From positions 405,043 through 469,042 of the forward strand of contig NZ_KQ948456.1 of the NCBI RefSeq assembly GCF_001514115.1: a DNA stretch of 64,000 nucleotides, read 5' to 3'. The notes beneath the pieces were generated by a model. It was not told the DNA's origin, did not search any database, and worked only from the letters and a program-made list of their open reading frames with translations. Of the stretch, positions 51,560 to 60,302 are shown one piece after another; positions within the stretch are counted from its first letter, which is position 1; each line of letters starts with the position of its first letter. This DNA is from Streptomyces olivochromogenes (GTDB lineage: Bacteria; Actinomycetota; Actinomycetes; Streptomycetales; Streptomycetaceae). A program made the translations under genes and the position numbers.

Positions 51560-52927
51560 ATGCACCCCCGGCCCATGAACCGTCAGTCCAAGAACCGTCA
51601 GTCCACGCACCCCCGCCCGGCGCATCCTCCGCATCCGCATCCCCGGAATGTCTGGCAGGCCATGCCCCGGTCGGACTTCCTGCTGTCGTCGTGGCCGTGG
51701 CGTTCGGCCGGATACCTGCTCACCGGCGTCCTGACCGGCGCTGCCGCCCTCGTGGGAATCGTGATCACGGTGGCCGCGGGTGGCGTCCTCGCCCTCGTGC
51801 TGGTGGGGCTTCCGCTGCTGCTCCTCGCGGCCCTCTCCGGTATCCCGGTGACCTGGGTGGAACGGCACAGGCTGCGTCTGGTCGACCGGGACCCGGCCCC
51901 CGACCGGCATCGGGTGCCTGAGACGGGAGGTCTGCGGTCCTGGCTGACGACACGGCTGAGGGAGCGGTTGACCTGGCGGGAGTTGGGGTACGCGCTGCTC
52001 TTCGCGGGGCTGCTGTGGCCGGTCGACGCCCTCGCGATCACGGTCGCCCTGCTCGCCCCGCTGTCCATGGCCGCGACCCCGCTGCTGATGGCCACGGCCG
52101 GCGACGGCCGGGAGGCCAAGGTGCTCAAGCAGTGGACGGTCACCACCTGGCCGACGGCCTTCGGCACAGCCGTGCTGGGGCTCGTCCTCCTCGCGCTCGG
52201 TGCCTACGTCCTGGGGGTCACGGCGGGCGCCCGAGCGGAACTGACGCGTGTGCTGATCGCGCCGCGCGAGGGCGACCTGGGGGCGAAGGTCGCGGAACTG
52301 GCCCGTTCACGCGTCCGGTTGGTGGACGCCTTCGAGGCGGAGCGGCGGCGCATCGAGCGCGATCTGCACGACGGGGCTCAACAGCGACTGGTGGCCCTGA
52401 CGATGACGCTCGGCCTGGCCCGTCTGGACGCGCCGCCCGGGCCCCTCGCCGACCAGCTCGCCACCGCCCACGAGGAGGCGGGCAGGGCACTCGCGGAGTT
52501 GCGCGAACTCATCCACGGCATCCACCCCAAGGTCCTCACGGACTACGGCCTCCACGCAGCGGTCGCGGACGCCGCGGACCGCTCCGCGGTCCCGGTCGAC
52601 ATCGACGGCCTGGAACTGCACGGACGGCTGCCCCGGGCGGTCGAGGCCGCCGCGTACTTCGTGGTCTGCGAAGCCCTCGCCAACGTCGCCAGGCACAGCG
52701 GGGCGAGCCGCGCGGCGGTGAGCGGGGAACATCGCGACGGGCGTCTGTTCCTTCAGGTGCGCGACGACGGCCGTGGGGGCGCCGACGCCGAGGCCGGCAG
52801 CGGGCTGACCGGACTCGCGGACCGGGTGTCGGTGCTGGATGGCAGACTCTCCCTGTCCAGTCCGCGGGGCGGACCGACCCTGTTGCGTGTGGAGTTTCCT
52901 TGCGAACGGACCGATCCCTCCGCGTAG
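51560..52927 (+). CDS. Sensor histidine kinase (NarL/HisKA_3 type)
   Basis: 455 residues from ATG 51560; a GTG at 51551 is possible and the first 35 residues are a His/Pro-rich stretch. Paired membrane segments (LLTGVLTGAAALVGIVIT, GGVLALVLVGLPLLLLAAL; then LGYALLFAGLLWPVDALAIT and GTAVLGLVLLALGAYVLGV) form an Actinobacteria-type putative sensor domain. The HisKA_3 box is RIERDLHDGAQQRLVALTM with the phospho-accepting histidine. The HATPase part has EALANVARHSGAS and RDDGRGGADAEAGSGLTGL. It overlaps the response regulator by 28 bases. Confidence 0.9.
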   Translation: MHPRPMNRQSKNRQSTHPRPAHPPHPHPRNVWQAMPRSDFLLSSWPWRSAGYLLTGVLTGAAALVGIVITVAAGGVLALVLVGLPLLLLAALSGIPVTWVERHRLRLVDRDPAPDRHRVPETGGLRSWLTTRLRERLTWRELGYALLFAGLLWPVDALAITVALLAPLSMAATPLLMATAGDGREAKVLKQWTVTTWPTAFGTAVLGLVLLALGAYVLGVTAGARAELTRVLIAPREGDLGAKVAELARSRVRLVDAFEAERRRIERDLHDGAQQRLVALTMTLGLARLDAPPGPLADQLATAHEEAGRALAELRELIHGIHPKVLTDYGLHAAVADAADRSAVPVDIDGLELHGRLPRAVEAAAYFVVCEALANVARHSGASRAAVSGEHRDGRLFLQVRDDGRGGADAEAGSGLTGLADRVSVLDGRLSLSSPRGGPTLLRVEFPCERTDPSA

Positions 52928-53559
52928 TTCTGGCCGAGGACAGCGTGTTGCTGCGGGAGGGCCTCGTCGGCCTGCTCACCCGCTGCGGCCACGAGGTGGT
53001 CGCGGCCGTCGGGGACGCCACGGCTCTGGTCGCCGCGGTCGAGGAGCACACACCCGACATCGTCGTGACGGACGTACGCATGCCGCCCGCGTTCGAGGAC
53101 GAGGGGCTGCACGCGGCGGTGCGGCTGCGCGAGAAGCGGCCCACGCTGCCGGTCCTGGTGCTCAGCCAGTACGTGCAGCGGGCGTACGCCTCGGAACTGC
53201 TGGACACCGGCGACGGATCGGGGATCGGCTATCTGCTGAAGGACCGGGTGGGGCAGGTCGAGGAGTTCGTGGACACCCTGTGCGAGGTCGCGGACGGCGG
53301 CACGGTGGTCGACCCCGAAGTCGTACGCCAACTGCTGCGCCGCCGCCGCGACCCGCTGGAGCGTCTCACCCCGCGTGAGCGTGAGGTCCTGGCGCTGATC
53401 GCGGAGGGCAGGTCGAACGGCGCGATCGCCCGCGAACTGGTGGTGTCCGAGGCGGCCGTGGGCAAGCACATCGGCAGCATCCTCGCCAAGTTGGACCTGC
53501 CTCCGGCCGACGCGACCCATCGCAGGGTGCTGGCGGTCCTGGCCTATCTGCGCGCGTGA
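52900..53559 (+). CDS. NarL/LuxR-type response regulator
   Basis: 219 residues from TTG 52900 with GGAG 6 bases upstream. Receiver domain: RVVLAEDSVLLREGLVGLL, phospho-acceptor DIVVTDVRMPP, LVLSQYVQ and YLLKDRV. The LuxR-type HTH is LTPREREVLALIAEGRSNGA followed by IARELVVSEAAVGKHIGSI. Cognate partner of the overlapping kinase. It probably controls the divergent ABC transporter and its own operon. Confidence 0.92.
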   Translation: MRTDRSLRVVLAEDSVLLREGLVGLLTRCGHEVVAAVGDATALVAAVEEHTPDIVVTDVRMPPAFEDEGLHAAVRLREKRPTLPVLVLSQYVQRAYASELLDTGDGSGIGYLLKDRVGQVEEFVDTLCEVADGGTVVDPEVVRQLLRRRRDPLERLTPREREVLALIAEGRSNGAIARELVVSEAAVGKHIGSILAKLDLPPADATHRRVLAVLAYLRA

Positions 53560-53586
53560 CGGCCCGGGCGCCGAGGACCTGGATCC

Positions 53587-53964
53587 TCAGAGGGAGAGCG
53601 GCGCGCCGAGGTCGACCTTCCCGCTCTGCAGTCGCGCGTCGTGGGGCGCGTCGAGCCCGCCGTCGGTGATGTACAGCCGCTTCCCGCGCACCGCGGTGGC
53701 GGTGGGCGAGGCGAGGCCGTCCGAGGCGGTGAGTACGGTCCTGGTGGTGCCGTTCGGGTAGACGACCGCGATCTGGTTCTGCGTGTTCAGCGCGGCGAAC
53801 ACGAGGTTGGAGTGGTCGCTGAGGAAGTTGAAGTCGTCGACGCCGGTGAGGCTGGTGATGACGGTGCGGACCCGGCCCGGAGTTCCGGCGGCGGTGACGG
53901 GGATCCGTGGCAGGGTGCCCTTGCCGAGGTTGGAGACCCATACGCCCGCGGGCGCGCCCACCAT
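53587..53964 (-). pseudogene. Beta-propeller protein (SMP-30/ScyD-like), C-terminal remnant
   Basis: The frame from about 53964 reads GVWVSNLGKGTLPRIPV, TGVDDFNFLSDHSNLVFAAL, QIAVVYPNGTTRTVLTASDG and GKRLYITDGGL, the strand pattern of the last blades of a propeller. Upstream of 53964 the similarity stops abruptly and no signal peptide or first blades follow. It may once have been an exported lactonase-like or ScyD/ScyE-type protein. The break coincides with the start of the accessory region. Confidence 0.6.
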
Positions 53965-53974
53965 TCGGACGTCA

Positions 53975-54190
53975 GTTCCACGTCGTCGGCTTCGATGTTC
54001 TCTTCGAGACGGTGCGGCTTCGTCTGTGCACGGGACGGCAGACAATCCCCTGGCTCCCCTACGTGCTCCGGGGTTACGTGCTCCGCGATTACGTGCTCCG
54101 CGATTCGCCGCCGGAGTTCGTCGGCGATGCGGAGATGGAGGAACACCCGCGGTACACGTCGATCGAAGCGGAGATCACATCCCCCAGGCC
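53975..54190 (-). pseudogene. Possible GntR-like regulator fragment with 15-bp repeats
   Basis: On the minus strand SIDVYRG (one frame) and HLRIADELRRRIAEHV ... GDCLPSRAQ (next frame) recall the start of a GntR DNA-binding domain, with a frameshift and an insertion. The insertion is three 15-bp direct repeats at 54061-54105 (ACGTGCTCCGCGATT type) that encode AEHVI-like units. Weak evidence; the stretch 54190-54369 shows nothing recognisable. Confidence 0.25.
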
Positions 54191-54369
54191 GTCCCCGGTC
54201 CATGCGCCCCCTGCGCCCAACAAGGGGCCGACGGCCGGCCCGGGACGTACGAAGTGGCGCTCGTTCGTCACAGGAAGATGCCCCCACGGGAGACCCCACG
54301 AACTGGACTGTCACGATAAAGCCGTGAACGCCGGGGAAATCCGGGGAACTCGTCGAATCTTGACATCGG

Positions 54370-55116
54370 TCACCACCAGAGATTACTTATCGGGGTCTGA
54401 ACTATCTGATCAGAACGCTTCCCCGAGAAGAAGACCTTCCACGGTCCGTCTTTGGACTTTTCGATGTCCCCAACGGCCCATCCCACGTGCTTATCCAGCT
54501 CATCGAAACACTTCCAGTAGATGGGCTTTCCGTCCACGAATTCCACGGTCCCGCCCGCTACAGATGAACATCGCACCATCTCGTAGCGATCATTGGGGTT
54601 CTGAATTTCCAGACCCCACGGTATCTCCATGTGTGGCACCTTCTCGTATTCTCCCGTCCCGGATGGGAGGTTGAGTATCGTGACCTTCCGACTCCAGGGA
54701 TTCAGCAGGCAGCCGACATGACCTGAATCCCAACTCCCCTTCTGCCAGCACGGGTCGAAGAGGTAGTCTTTCGCTGCGCACCGGAGAGCCCCGGGCGACT
54801 CGCTCACCAGGCTCTCCTCCCAGCATTTTGCTGGTCCAATATGTTCGGTGACGGCGTATTCGGAGCCGAGGCTACCTTCGGGATCGAAAAGGATCACATG
54901 ATGCTCGGAGGTTTGTTCGATTTTCGGGGGCGGGTTGTCGCGGAAGATCCTCGCGACACTGGACATTGCTCCGTCGGCGAGGCCAGCCGCGATGACAGTG
55001 ATGATCGCGACTCCCGCGGCTGAAATCAGCTGAACCCAATTCACGTGCCGCCGCGGCCCCGCCCCCTGAGTGCTCATAGGAAAAGGCTGAGCGGCTGGCC
55101 CATGAATCAATGTCAC
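54370..55116 (-). CDS. Membrane-anchored orphan protein with cysteine-rich exterior
   Basis: 248 residues from GTG 55116 (235 from ATG 55077). One membrane segment (WVQLISAAGVAIITVIAAGLA) after a short N-terminus is followed by a soluble, probably extracytoplasmic domain with six or so cysteines (PAKCWEES, ALRCAAKDYLFDPCWQKG, VGCLLNPWSRK, MVRCSS, YWKCFDEL) and many aromatic residues. Base composition is clearly lower in GC than all surrounding genes, with A/T at many third positions, so it is probably acquired. I do not recognise the family. Confidence 0.65.
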   Translation of the reverse strand: MTLIHGPAAQPFPMSTQGAGPRRHVNWVQLISAAGVAIITVIAAGLADGAMSSVARIFRDNPPPKIEQTSEHHVILFDPEGSLGSEYAVTEHIGPAKCWEESLVSESPGALRCAAKDYLFDPCWQKGSWDSGHVGCLLNPWSRKVTILNLPSGTGEYEKVPHMEIPWGLEIQNPNDRYEMVRCSSVAGGTVEFVDGKPIYWKCFDELDKHVGWAVGDIEKSKDGPWKVFFSGKRSDQIVQTPISNLWW

Positions 55117-55666
55117 GGAATCTCAACAGCCGCGCAACGGCTCGCACCATGAGAATCCGGACCTCCAGGTGCCCCAGGGAGCGCAATAATCCCGGCGTCT
55201 TAACCGAGGGCCGGCGAGTGAGCATCGGCGTCCGCGTGGGCGCGTTGGGCGCGTTGGGCGCGCAAGCACACCTTCGATGGGGTTCCGCGAGCCGCCGTCC
55301 GCCCAGCCTGCCATCCTCGTCGCCAATTTGATGAAAGTGGCCAACCCTAGACACCCCATTCCGCGATCACGGATGGATGCAACCTGAGTAGGCCATTCCA
55401 TAGCGGCACATACGGACAAGGGAAGGCGCGCAGGCCACCCCGGGTTCGGTGAGGGCCCGGCTCAGCGGCGCATCTCGACTGCGGCGAACCGTCGTTGACC
55501 GTGATCGACCACACGATGTGGCACGGCTGTGGCAGGTGCCAGCAGCCGCGTCAGCCGGCGCCCATCGGATGCAGGGGCAACACCTCACTGATGGCCTGTC
55601 ACCCCAAGGAAAAGGCGCTCATTTAACCAGGAGTCCTTAGAGCCCCGCGCGCACACCCGCGTCTCG
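55117..55666. other. Intergenic stretch without recognisable genes
   Basis: 550 bases. Several short open frames on both strands have no ribosome binding site, atypical composition and no recognisable motif. A repeat GCGTTGGGCGCG occurs at 55241-55262. The part at 55120-55400 is lower in GC and looks like decayed accessory DNA. Confidence 0.5.
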
Positions 55667-56872
55667 TCAGTTGGCGACCGGCTCGCGCGGTTCGGTCTCC
55701 GGCCGGCGAAGCGGCGGAACTGCCACTGTTCGCCCGCCGGGCGGGCCCTGCCGCAGCCACCGCTGCGGCGTGTGCCGCCGCCACCACTTCTCCGCGGGCT
55801 CCTCCACCGCGGAGTACAACGCCCAGGCCAGCACGATGACGACCACGCCCATGCCGATCAGCGCGAACAGCGTGCCGTTGTTGTCGGGCATGCGGCCCCA
55901 CTGGTAGATGGCCAGCCGACTGATCGAGTGGTGCAGGAGGTAGAAGCAGTACGACCACAGTCCGAGCTGGACCATCGGCTTGGCGCTGAGTACGCCGCGC
56001 AGTCCGCGGACCTCACGCTGGACGAAGGCGAGGATGATCAGTGCGGCCAGGACCGCGACCACCGGCCGCACCAGATAGTCGAGCTGCGCCGCGGCCCCCA
56101 CCGGCAACAGGGTCTTGCCCTGGTAGTAGCAGTAGACGTAGGCCGCCAGCAGCACCACCGGCAGCGAGGGGTGCAGCGGCAGCCGCCAGCCGCGTTTGAC
56201 CGCGAGCGCCAGCGTCATGCCGAGCAGGAACTCCGGCAGGTAGACCACAGGGTGGCGCATCACCCAGGCCGCGTGGGCGGGCGAGTAGTGGCTGGTGGCG
56301 AACCAGTCCACGGCCCACATTCCCACCAGTCCGCCTGCCGTGACCAACCCGAGCCAGCGGGTGCGCAGCCTGACAGCGATCCGGCTCAGCAGCGGGAAGA
56401 GGGCGTAGAACAGCAGTTCGACGCTGAGCGTCCAGGTGACCTCGTTCCCGGGGAGGGCCGGGGTGACGTTCGGGGACCAGGTCTGCACCAGGAAGACGGA
56501 GGAGATCAGGCTGGGCCAGCTGATCGCGAGGTGCGCCGCCGTGTAGTAGGCGTACGTGCCCAGCAGCAGGGCGACCAGGTGGGCGGGCCATATCCGGCCT
56601 ATGCGGCGCCAATAGAAGGCGCCTGGGTGCTCGTCCGGCTTGAAGACCCAGATCATCAGGAAGCCTGAAAGAACGAAGAAGAGGCTGACGCCGTTTCCGC
56701 CGAACTGCGCGTAGGGGAAGATCAACGGCGCCCGTCCCAGTCCGGTCTTGCCGCCGCTCCCGGTGAAGTGGGTGGTGAAGACCGCGAAGGCCGCGAAGAA
56801 ACGCAGGCTCGTGAGGGAGTCGAGGCGATTGGGGAGAGGTGTCACCACCGCCCGTATGCCTGGAAAAGACAT
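55667..56872 (-). CDS. OafA/YrhL-type membrane acyltransferase
   Basis: 401 residues. Acyltransferase-3 features: RLDSLTSLRFFAAFAVFTTH with the conserved arginine and histidine, GGNGVSLFFVLSGFLM, WRRIGRIWPAHLVALLL, WTLSVELLFYALFPLL and a C-terminal helix run with YCFYLLHHSI. Ten or so membrane segments. Such enzymes transfer acetyl or other acyl groups to exported polysaccharides, lipids or antibiotics. It stands alone, next to the decayed integrative element, so it may be accessory cargo. Acceptor unknown. Confidence 0.85.
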   Translation of the reverse strand: MSFPGIRAVVTPLPNRLDSLTSLRFFAAFAVFTTHFTGSGGKTGLGRAPLIFPYAQFGGNGVSLFFVLSGFLMIWVFKPDEHPGAFYWRRIGRIWPAHLVALLLGTYAYYTAAHLAISWPSLISSVFLVQTWSPNVTPALPGNEVTWTLSVELLFYALFPLLSRIAVRLRTRWLGLVTAGGLVGMWAVDWFATSHYSPAHAAWVMRHPVVYLPEFLLGMTLALAVKRGWRLPLHPSLPVVLLAAYVYCYYQGKTLLPVGAAAQLDYLVRPVVAVLAALIILAFVQREVRGLRGVLSAKPMVQLGLWSYCFYLLHHSISRLAIYQWGRMPDNNGTLFALIGMGVVVIVLAWALYSAVEEPAEKWWRRHTPQRWLRQGPPGGRTVAVPPLRRPETEPREPVAN

Positions 56873-57391
56873 GGGGTTTCGCCGTAGCCCTTCAGGGGTC
56901 CGTCAGTAACCGGCGCATTATATGACCACTGTCGTAAGGCTAAGTAAATGACAGGCTTCGACAGACAGCGATGGGGTGTCGTGCCTTCCCCTGACCGGCT
57001 GGAGCCCAGCTGAGACCCAGCCGAAGGAAGGGCGAAGACTGGCGCCTCCGCAGGACTCGAATCTGCGGCCACCCGCTACTCCGCCGCGCATTCACCGGAG
57101 GGCCGCCTCCCGCTCCGCCAGAGTGGTTGCGCGGGCACGACTGATCACGAGACGAGCCGTTTCGCTTCAGACCCCTGGACTCGTCCGGGGGTCTTCGCCA
57201 TTACCGGGGCTGACCAGCGTGGATACCCTAAGGATCCTTCCACGAATCCTGCCCAAATTCCGCACGACTCCTACGGACGCGCTTCGTGGGCACTACAGTC
57301 ACCTGCGCACCGATCACCACATAACGCCGAGCATCAGGCAGCCGGGGTGGTGGCGGCAGCACGCCCAAGTTGCATCGTTTTGGGGGGTTCT
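56873..57391. other. Left edge of the integrative element and upstream region
   Basis: 519 bases with no gene. It contains the tRNA 3'-end copy at 57040-57071. A hairpin (GACCCCTGGA...TCCGGGGGTC near 57170-57193) and a lower-GC stretch at 57218-57330 follow; the latter presumably holds the promoter of the TerD-domain gene. GGGGGG lies before the ATG at 57392. Confidence 0.5.
57040..57071 (-). repeat. Degenerate copy of the tRNA-Arg 3' end (putative att site)
   Basis: 32 bases align with 59917-59949, the CCA and T-arm end of tRNA-Arg, with two substitutions and one missing base, in the same orientation. GCAGGACTCGAA is identical. A duplicated tRNA 3' end about 2.9 kb from the intact tRNA, with integrase sequence between, is the usual footprint of a site-specific integrative element. 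Confidence 0.7.
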
Positions 57392-59431
57392 ATGCATGAA
57401 ATGAGCAAGGGGTCGAATGTATCTCTCGCAGCTTTGAGCGAGAACATCGATTCGGTGATCGTCAGTCTGGGCTGGGGGAGCTCGACCGGCGAAGGGGATG
57501 CCGATGTGTCCGTCCTGTTGCTGGACGTGAACGGCAAGGTCCGCAGCGACGCCGACTTCTACTTCTACAACAACCCGGTGGCCGCAGACGGGAGCGTGCA
57601 GCTTCTGGGCAAGACACCGACGGCGGACGGCAACGAGGACCGGATCAGCTTCGACCTGACCGCGGTGTCCTCCGAAGTCGATCGCATCGTCCTGGCTGCC
57701 AGCCGTTACGAGGGCGCTCGCTTCGGAGAACTGGAAGGCGTGAAGCTGGCGTTGGCGGACGGCGGCGGTGAGGAACTCCTCCGCTTCGCCATCGACGACG
57801 CCGATTCGGTGAGCGCGATCATCTTCGGCGAGTTGTACAGGCGTGCGGAAGAGTGGAAGTTCCGCGCCGTCGGCCAGGGCTACGATGCGGGCCTCGCCGG
57901 TCTGGCCACGGACTTCGGGGTCGACATCGACGACGCGACGGCCGAGGAGACGCTGGACGGGGCCGCCGGCGACGATCAGACGGACGTGACGGCAACGGCG
58001 TGGGCCGACGAACCGAAGCCGCAAGAGACGCTGGGGGCGGTCCCCTCCCCCCGTCACCCCGAAGGCGAGTCCCAGCCGAGGAAGTCGGCCGCGCGACCCC
58101 GTACGGCCAAGAAGAAGGTCACCCTACCCAAGGCCGCCAAGAAGACGCTGGCGGAGAACGAGTCGTGGAAGGACGCAAGACTCTTCCCCGCGTCGGCGCT
58201 CAAGAGCGACCGGGAGCGTGAAACGCGTGCGACCTCGGTACTGCTGTCCGTGATGGCCCAGGTGCCTGAATTCGGCAGGCGACTCACCGCCGCGTTCGGA
58301 GCGCCGGCCGGTCGGATGGAGACCTTCACAGAGGTCACCCTGCCGCACGGCGACACCCCGCGCCGCCCCGATGGAGTGATCCGAGTCGAACGGGCCGGCA
58401 AGTTGTGGACGGCACTCGTCGAGACGAAGACCAACGGCAGCGCGCTCAAGGCCGATCAGGTACAGGCGTACATGGACATCGCCGCGCGCCGTGGCTACGA
58501 GGCCGTGATCACCCTGTCGAACGACGTTGCGTTGGAGGGCAGTCCGCTCGTCGAGGTCAAGATCGACGGGAGGCGCAAACACAAAGTTGCCCTTTGGCAC
58601 CTGTCATGGGCGGAAGTCGCCCATCAAGCGCAGATGTTGATCAGGCACGAGGGCGTCGGCAATGCGGCGCACGCCTGGCTCCTCCAGGAACTGCTGCATT
58701 ACTTGCAGCACGAGAACTCCGGCTGCCACGGCTTCCAGAACATGGGACCGGCCTGGGTGCCGGTACGCAACGGGATCGACGACGAAACCCTGTGCCAGGG
58801 AGACCCGCGCGCGCTGGAGGTCGTCGAGAGCTGGGAGCGCCTCATCCGCCAGGTCTGCCTACGTCTGGGCGGCGAACTGGGGCAGAAAGTACTGCCTGTC
58901 CAACGCGCCAAGCGCGGAACCGATCCGAAAGCACTCCGCGCCCGCCTCGCAGATCAGCTCTGTCTCGACGGGAGACTTCAATCGGAGCTGCGCATCGAGG
59001 GAACGCCCGGGGTCCTGGCGATCAGCACAGACCTGCGTACGGGCAAGCTCCGCACGTCCATCGAGATCCCGGCGCCCGAGCAGGGCTACCCCCTGTCGTG
59101 GGCGAAGCGACTCGTCCGGCGCCTGGCCGAGGCACCGGCGGATCTTCACATCGAAACCCTCGTCGAAGGGGAAACGGGCGGCCCACGGGGCACGCTCGAA
59201 CGCCTCCGCCCCGAGCCGGCCGACATGCTGCCCAAAGAGACCGCCACCCAGATCGTCGGCTTCCGACTGTCCCTCCTCAAGAGCATGGGAAGCAGCCGCG
59301 GGAACGCGGAGTCAGGCTTCATCCGCAGCGTCGACGACGCGGTGAACCGCTTCTACACCAGTGTGGCGGTTCATTTGGACGGTGCGACACCTCGCCGCGC
59401 ACCTTCGAAGGAAGAGACGACGACGGGCTGA
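57392..59431 (+). CDS. TerD-domain protein with PD-(D/E)XK-like nuclease region
   Basis: 679 residues. Residues 1-190 are a TerD domain: SKGSNVSLAALSENIDSVIVSLGW, then DADVSVLLLDVNGKV, DADFYFYNN and DRIVLAASRYEG, with the acidic calcium-binding positions. A basic linker (PRTAKKKVTLPKAAKKTL) follows. Around residues 275-380 the segment RPDGVIRVE, WTALVETKTNG and LKADQVQAYMDIA has the order Asp ... Glu-x-Lys ... Gln-x-x-x-Tyr of PD-(D/E)XK nucleases (about D326, E343, K345). The last 250 residues are unassigned. As the only intact gene of a tRNA-linked element it may be a defence or stress gene. Confidence 0.75.
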   Translation: MHEMSKGSNVSLAALSENIDSVIVSLGWGSSTGEGDADVSVLLLDVNGKVRSDADFYFYNNPVAADGSVQLLGKTPTADGNEDRISFDLTAVSSEVDRIVLAASRYEGARFGELEGVKLALADGGGEELLRFAIDDADSVSAIIFGELYRRAEEWKFRAVGQGYDAGLAGLATDFGVDIDDATAEETLDGAAGDDQTDVTATAWADEPKPQETLGAVPSPRHPEGESQPRKSAARPRTAKKKVTLPKAAKKTLAENESWKDARLFPASALKSDRERETRATSVLLSVMAQVPEFGRRLTAAFGAPAGRMETFTEVTLPHGDTPRRPDGVIRVERAGKLWTALVETKTNGSALKADQVQAYMDIAARRGYEAVITLSNDVALEGSPLVEVKIDGRRKHKVALWHLSWAEVAHQAQMLIRHEGVGNAAHAWLLQELLHYLQHENSGCHGFQNMGPAWVPVRNGIDDETLCQGDPRALEVVESWERLIRQVCLRLGGELGQKVLPVQRAKRGTDPKALRARLADQLCLDGRLQSELRIEGTPGVLAISTDLRTGKLRTSIEIPAPEQGYPLSWAKRLVRRLAEAPADLHIETLVEGETGGPRGTLERLRPEPADMLPKETATQIVGFRLSLLKSMGSSRGNAESGFIRSVDDAVNRFYTSVAVHLDGATPRRAPSKEETTTG

Positions 59432-59454
59432 GGCTCAGCGATCGGCCTTGCTGA

Positions 59455-59739
59455 CTCGGACGTTCGGTCATCCGTCAGGCATGGCGCAACGCGCCCAAGG
59501 CCGTCCGGCCCCCGCACGTCTTCGAGTCACCCACGGGGAGGCGGGTGTACGACAACCGGCCCACGCGCCTGACCAAATGGCTCAACGCCGGGATCCCGCC
59601 CACCCAGGTGGCCCAATGCGCCGGGAACAGCGTGCCGATGCTGGCCACCTACGCCCGGTCCGTCGAGGGGCGGCTGCCTGACCTGAAACGACGCCTCGAA
59701 GCCGCGGGGGACCTCCCCGAGCCGCCCGCCCCAGGCTGA
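59455..59739 (+). pseudogene. Tyrosine integrase, C-terminal remnant
   Basis: The frame is open only from 59455 (stop at 59452-59454) and reads IRQAWRNAPKAV, HVFESPTGRRVYDNRPTRLT, KWLNAGIPPTQVAQCAGNSV and MLATYARSVEG. The LNAGI...TQVAxxAGNSVxxLxxTYAR pattern is the C-terminal end of actinobacterial phage-type integrases, with the catalytic tyrosine in TYAR. The N-terminal two thirds, with the first arginine and histidine, are gone. It ends 178 bases from tRNA-Arg, the expected place for an integrase. Confidence 0.75.
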
Positions 59740-59890
59740 GGTTTCGCGCCGAGAACTTCGAGACGTATTCGACAACGGCCGCCCGCGAAAACCCGGTGAA
59801 AGCCGGACAGCCCCGGAGTTTTTCCTTGATCCTTGAGGGAGCGCCCGGGGCTTCCTCGTGTCGAGTGGAACCCGCCCTGACCAGCAAAAA

Positions 59891-59911
59891 AGCCCTCCCA
59901 ATGGGAGGGCT
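59891..59911 (-). terminator. Rho-independent terminator of tRNA-Arg
   Basis: AGCCCTCCC / GGGAGGGCT with loop ATT, followed on the minus strand by TTTTTTGC. It lies 5 bases beyond the tRNA 3' end. Confidence 0.9.
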
Positions 59912-59916
59912 CTCAG

Positions 59917-59992
59917 TGGCGCCCCCGGCAGGACTCGAACCTGCGGCCAAGCGCTTAGAAGGCGCCTGCTCTATCCACTGAGCTACGGGGGC
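59917..59992 (-). tRNA. tRNA-Arg (anticodon TCT)
   Basis: On the minus strand the sequence runs GCCCCCGTAGCTCAGTGGAT ... CTTCTAA ... GGTTCGAGTCC ... CGGGGGCGCCA. The 7-bp acceptor stem (GCCCCCG/CGGGGGC), D-arm, anticodon TCT in CTTCTAA and T-arm all fold normally, and CCA is encoded. The 3' end faces the integrative element at 57.0-59.9 kb and is its likely attachment site. Confidence 0.95.
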
Positions 59993-60302
59993 CAGGTGTG
60001 GTGGCCGGTTTCGTGGTGCCCGGGTGTGGGCCGATCCGTGACCTTGCCGGGGACAAGGATAGGGCTCCCGGGTCCTTGTCCCTGGTGCTTCGCCTCCGTG
60101 GCTCAATGTGGAGGTTCAGTGAAGCGGTCCTGATAATCGCAGGCAGGTACGAATCGTGCACCGCTTTTGGCGTCTCGCGCATCGGGTGTTGTGCACTCGT
60201 TATGCCTGCGCCCCAGTCGTCCCTTCCGCCCCGTGTGTCCTGTCGGCGCGCAGACATAGTCATATGCTTCAGAAAGCCTCCAAAATTGGGCATTCTTCGC
60301 AT
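59993..60302. other. Intergenic region between tRNA-Arg and the GTPase genes
   Basis: 310 bases with no convincing gene. It must hold the tRNA promoter (reading left) and the promoter of the GTPase operon (reading right). A lower-GC stretch at 60240-60300 (CATATGCTTCAGAAAGCC) is the likely promoter area of the latter. Confidence 0.4.

Noticed and set aside
57040..57120. A second functional tRNA gene
   Set aside because: Only the 3' end resembles a tRNA; no matching 5' acceptor strand or anticodon arm can be folded on the minus strand.
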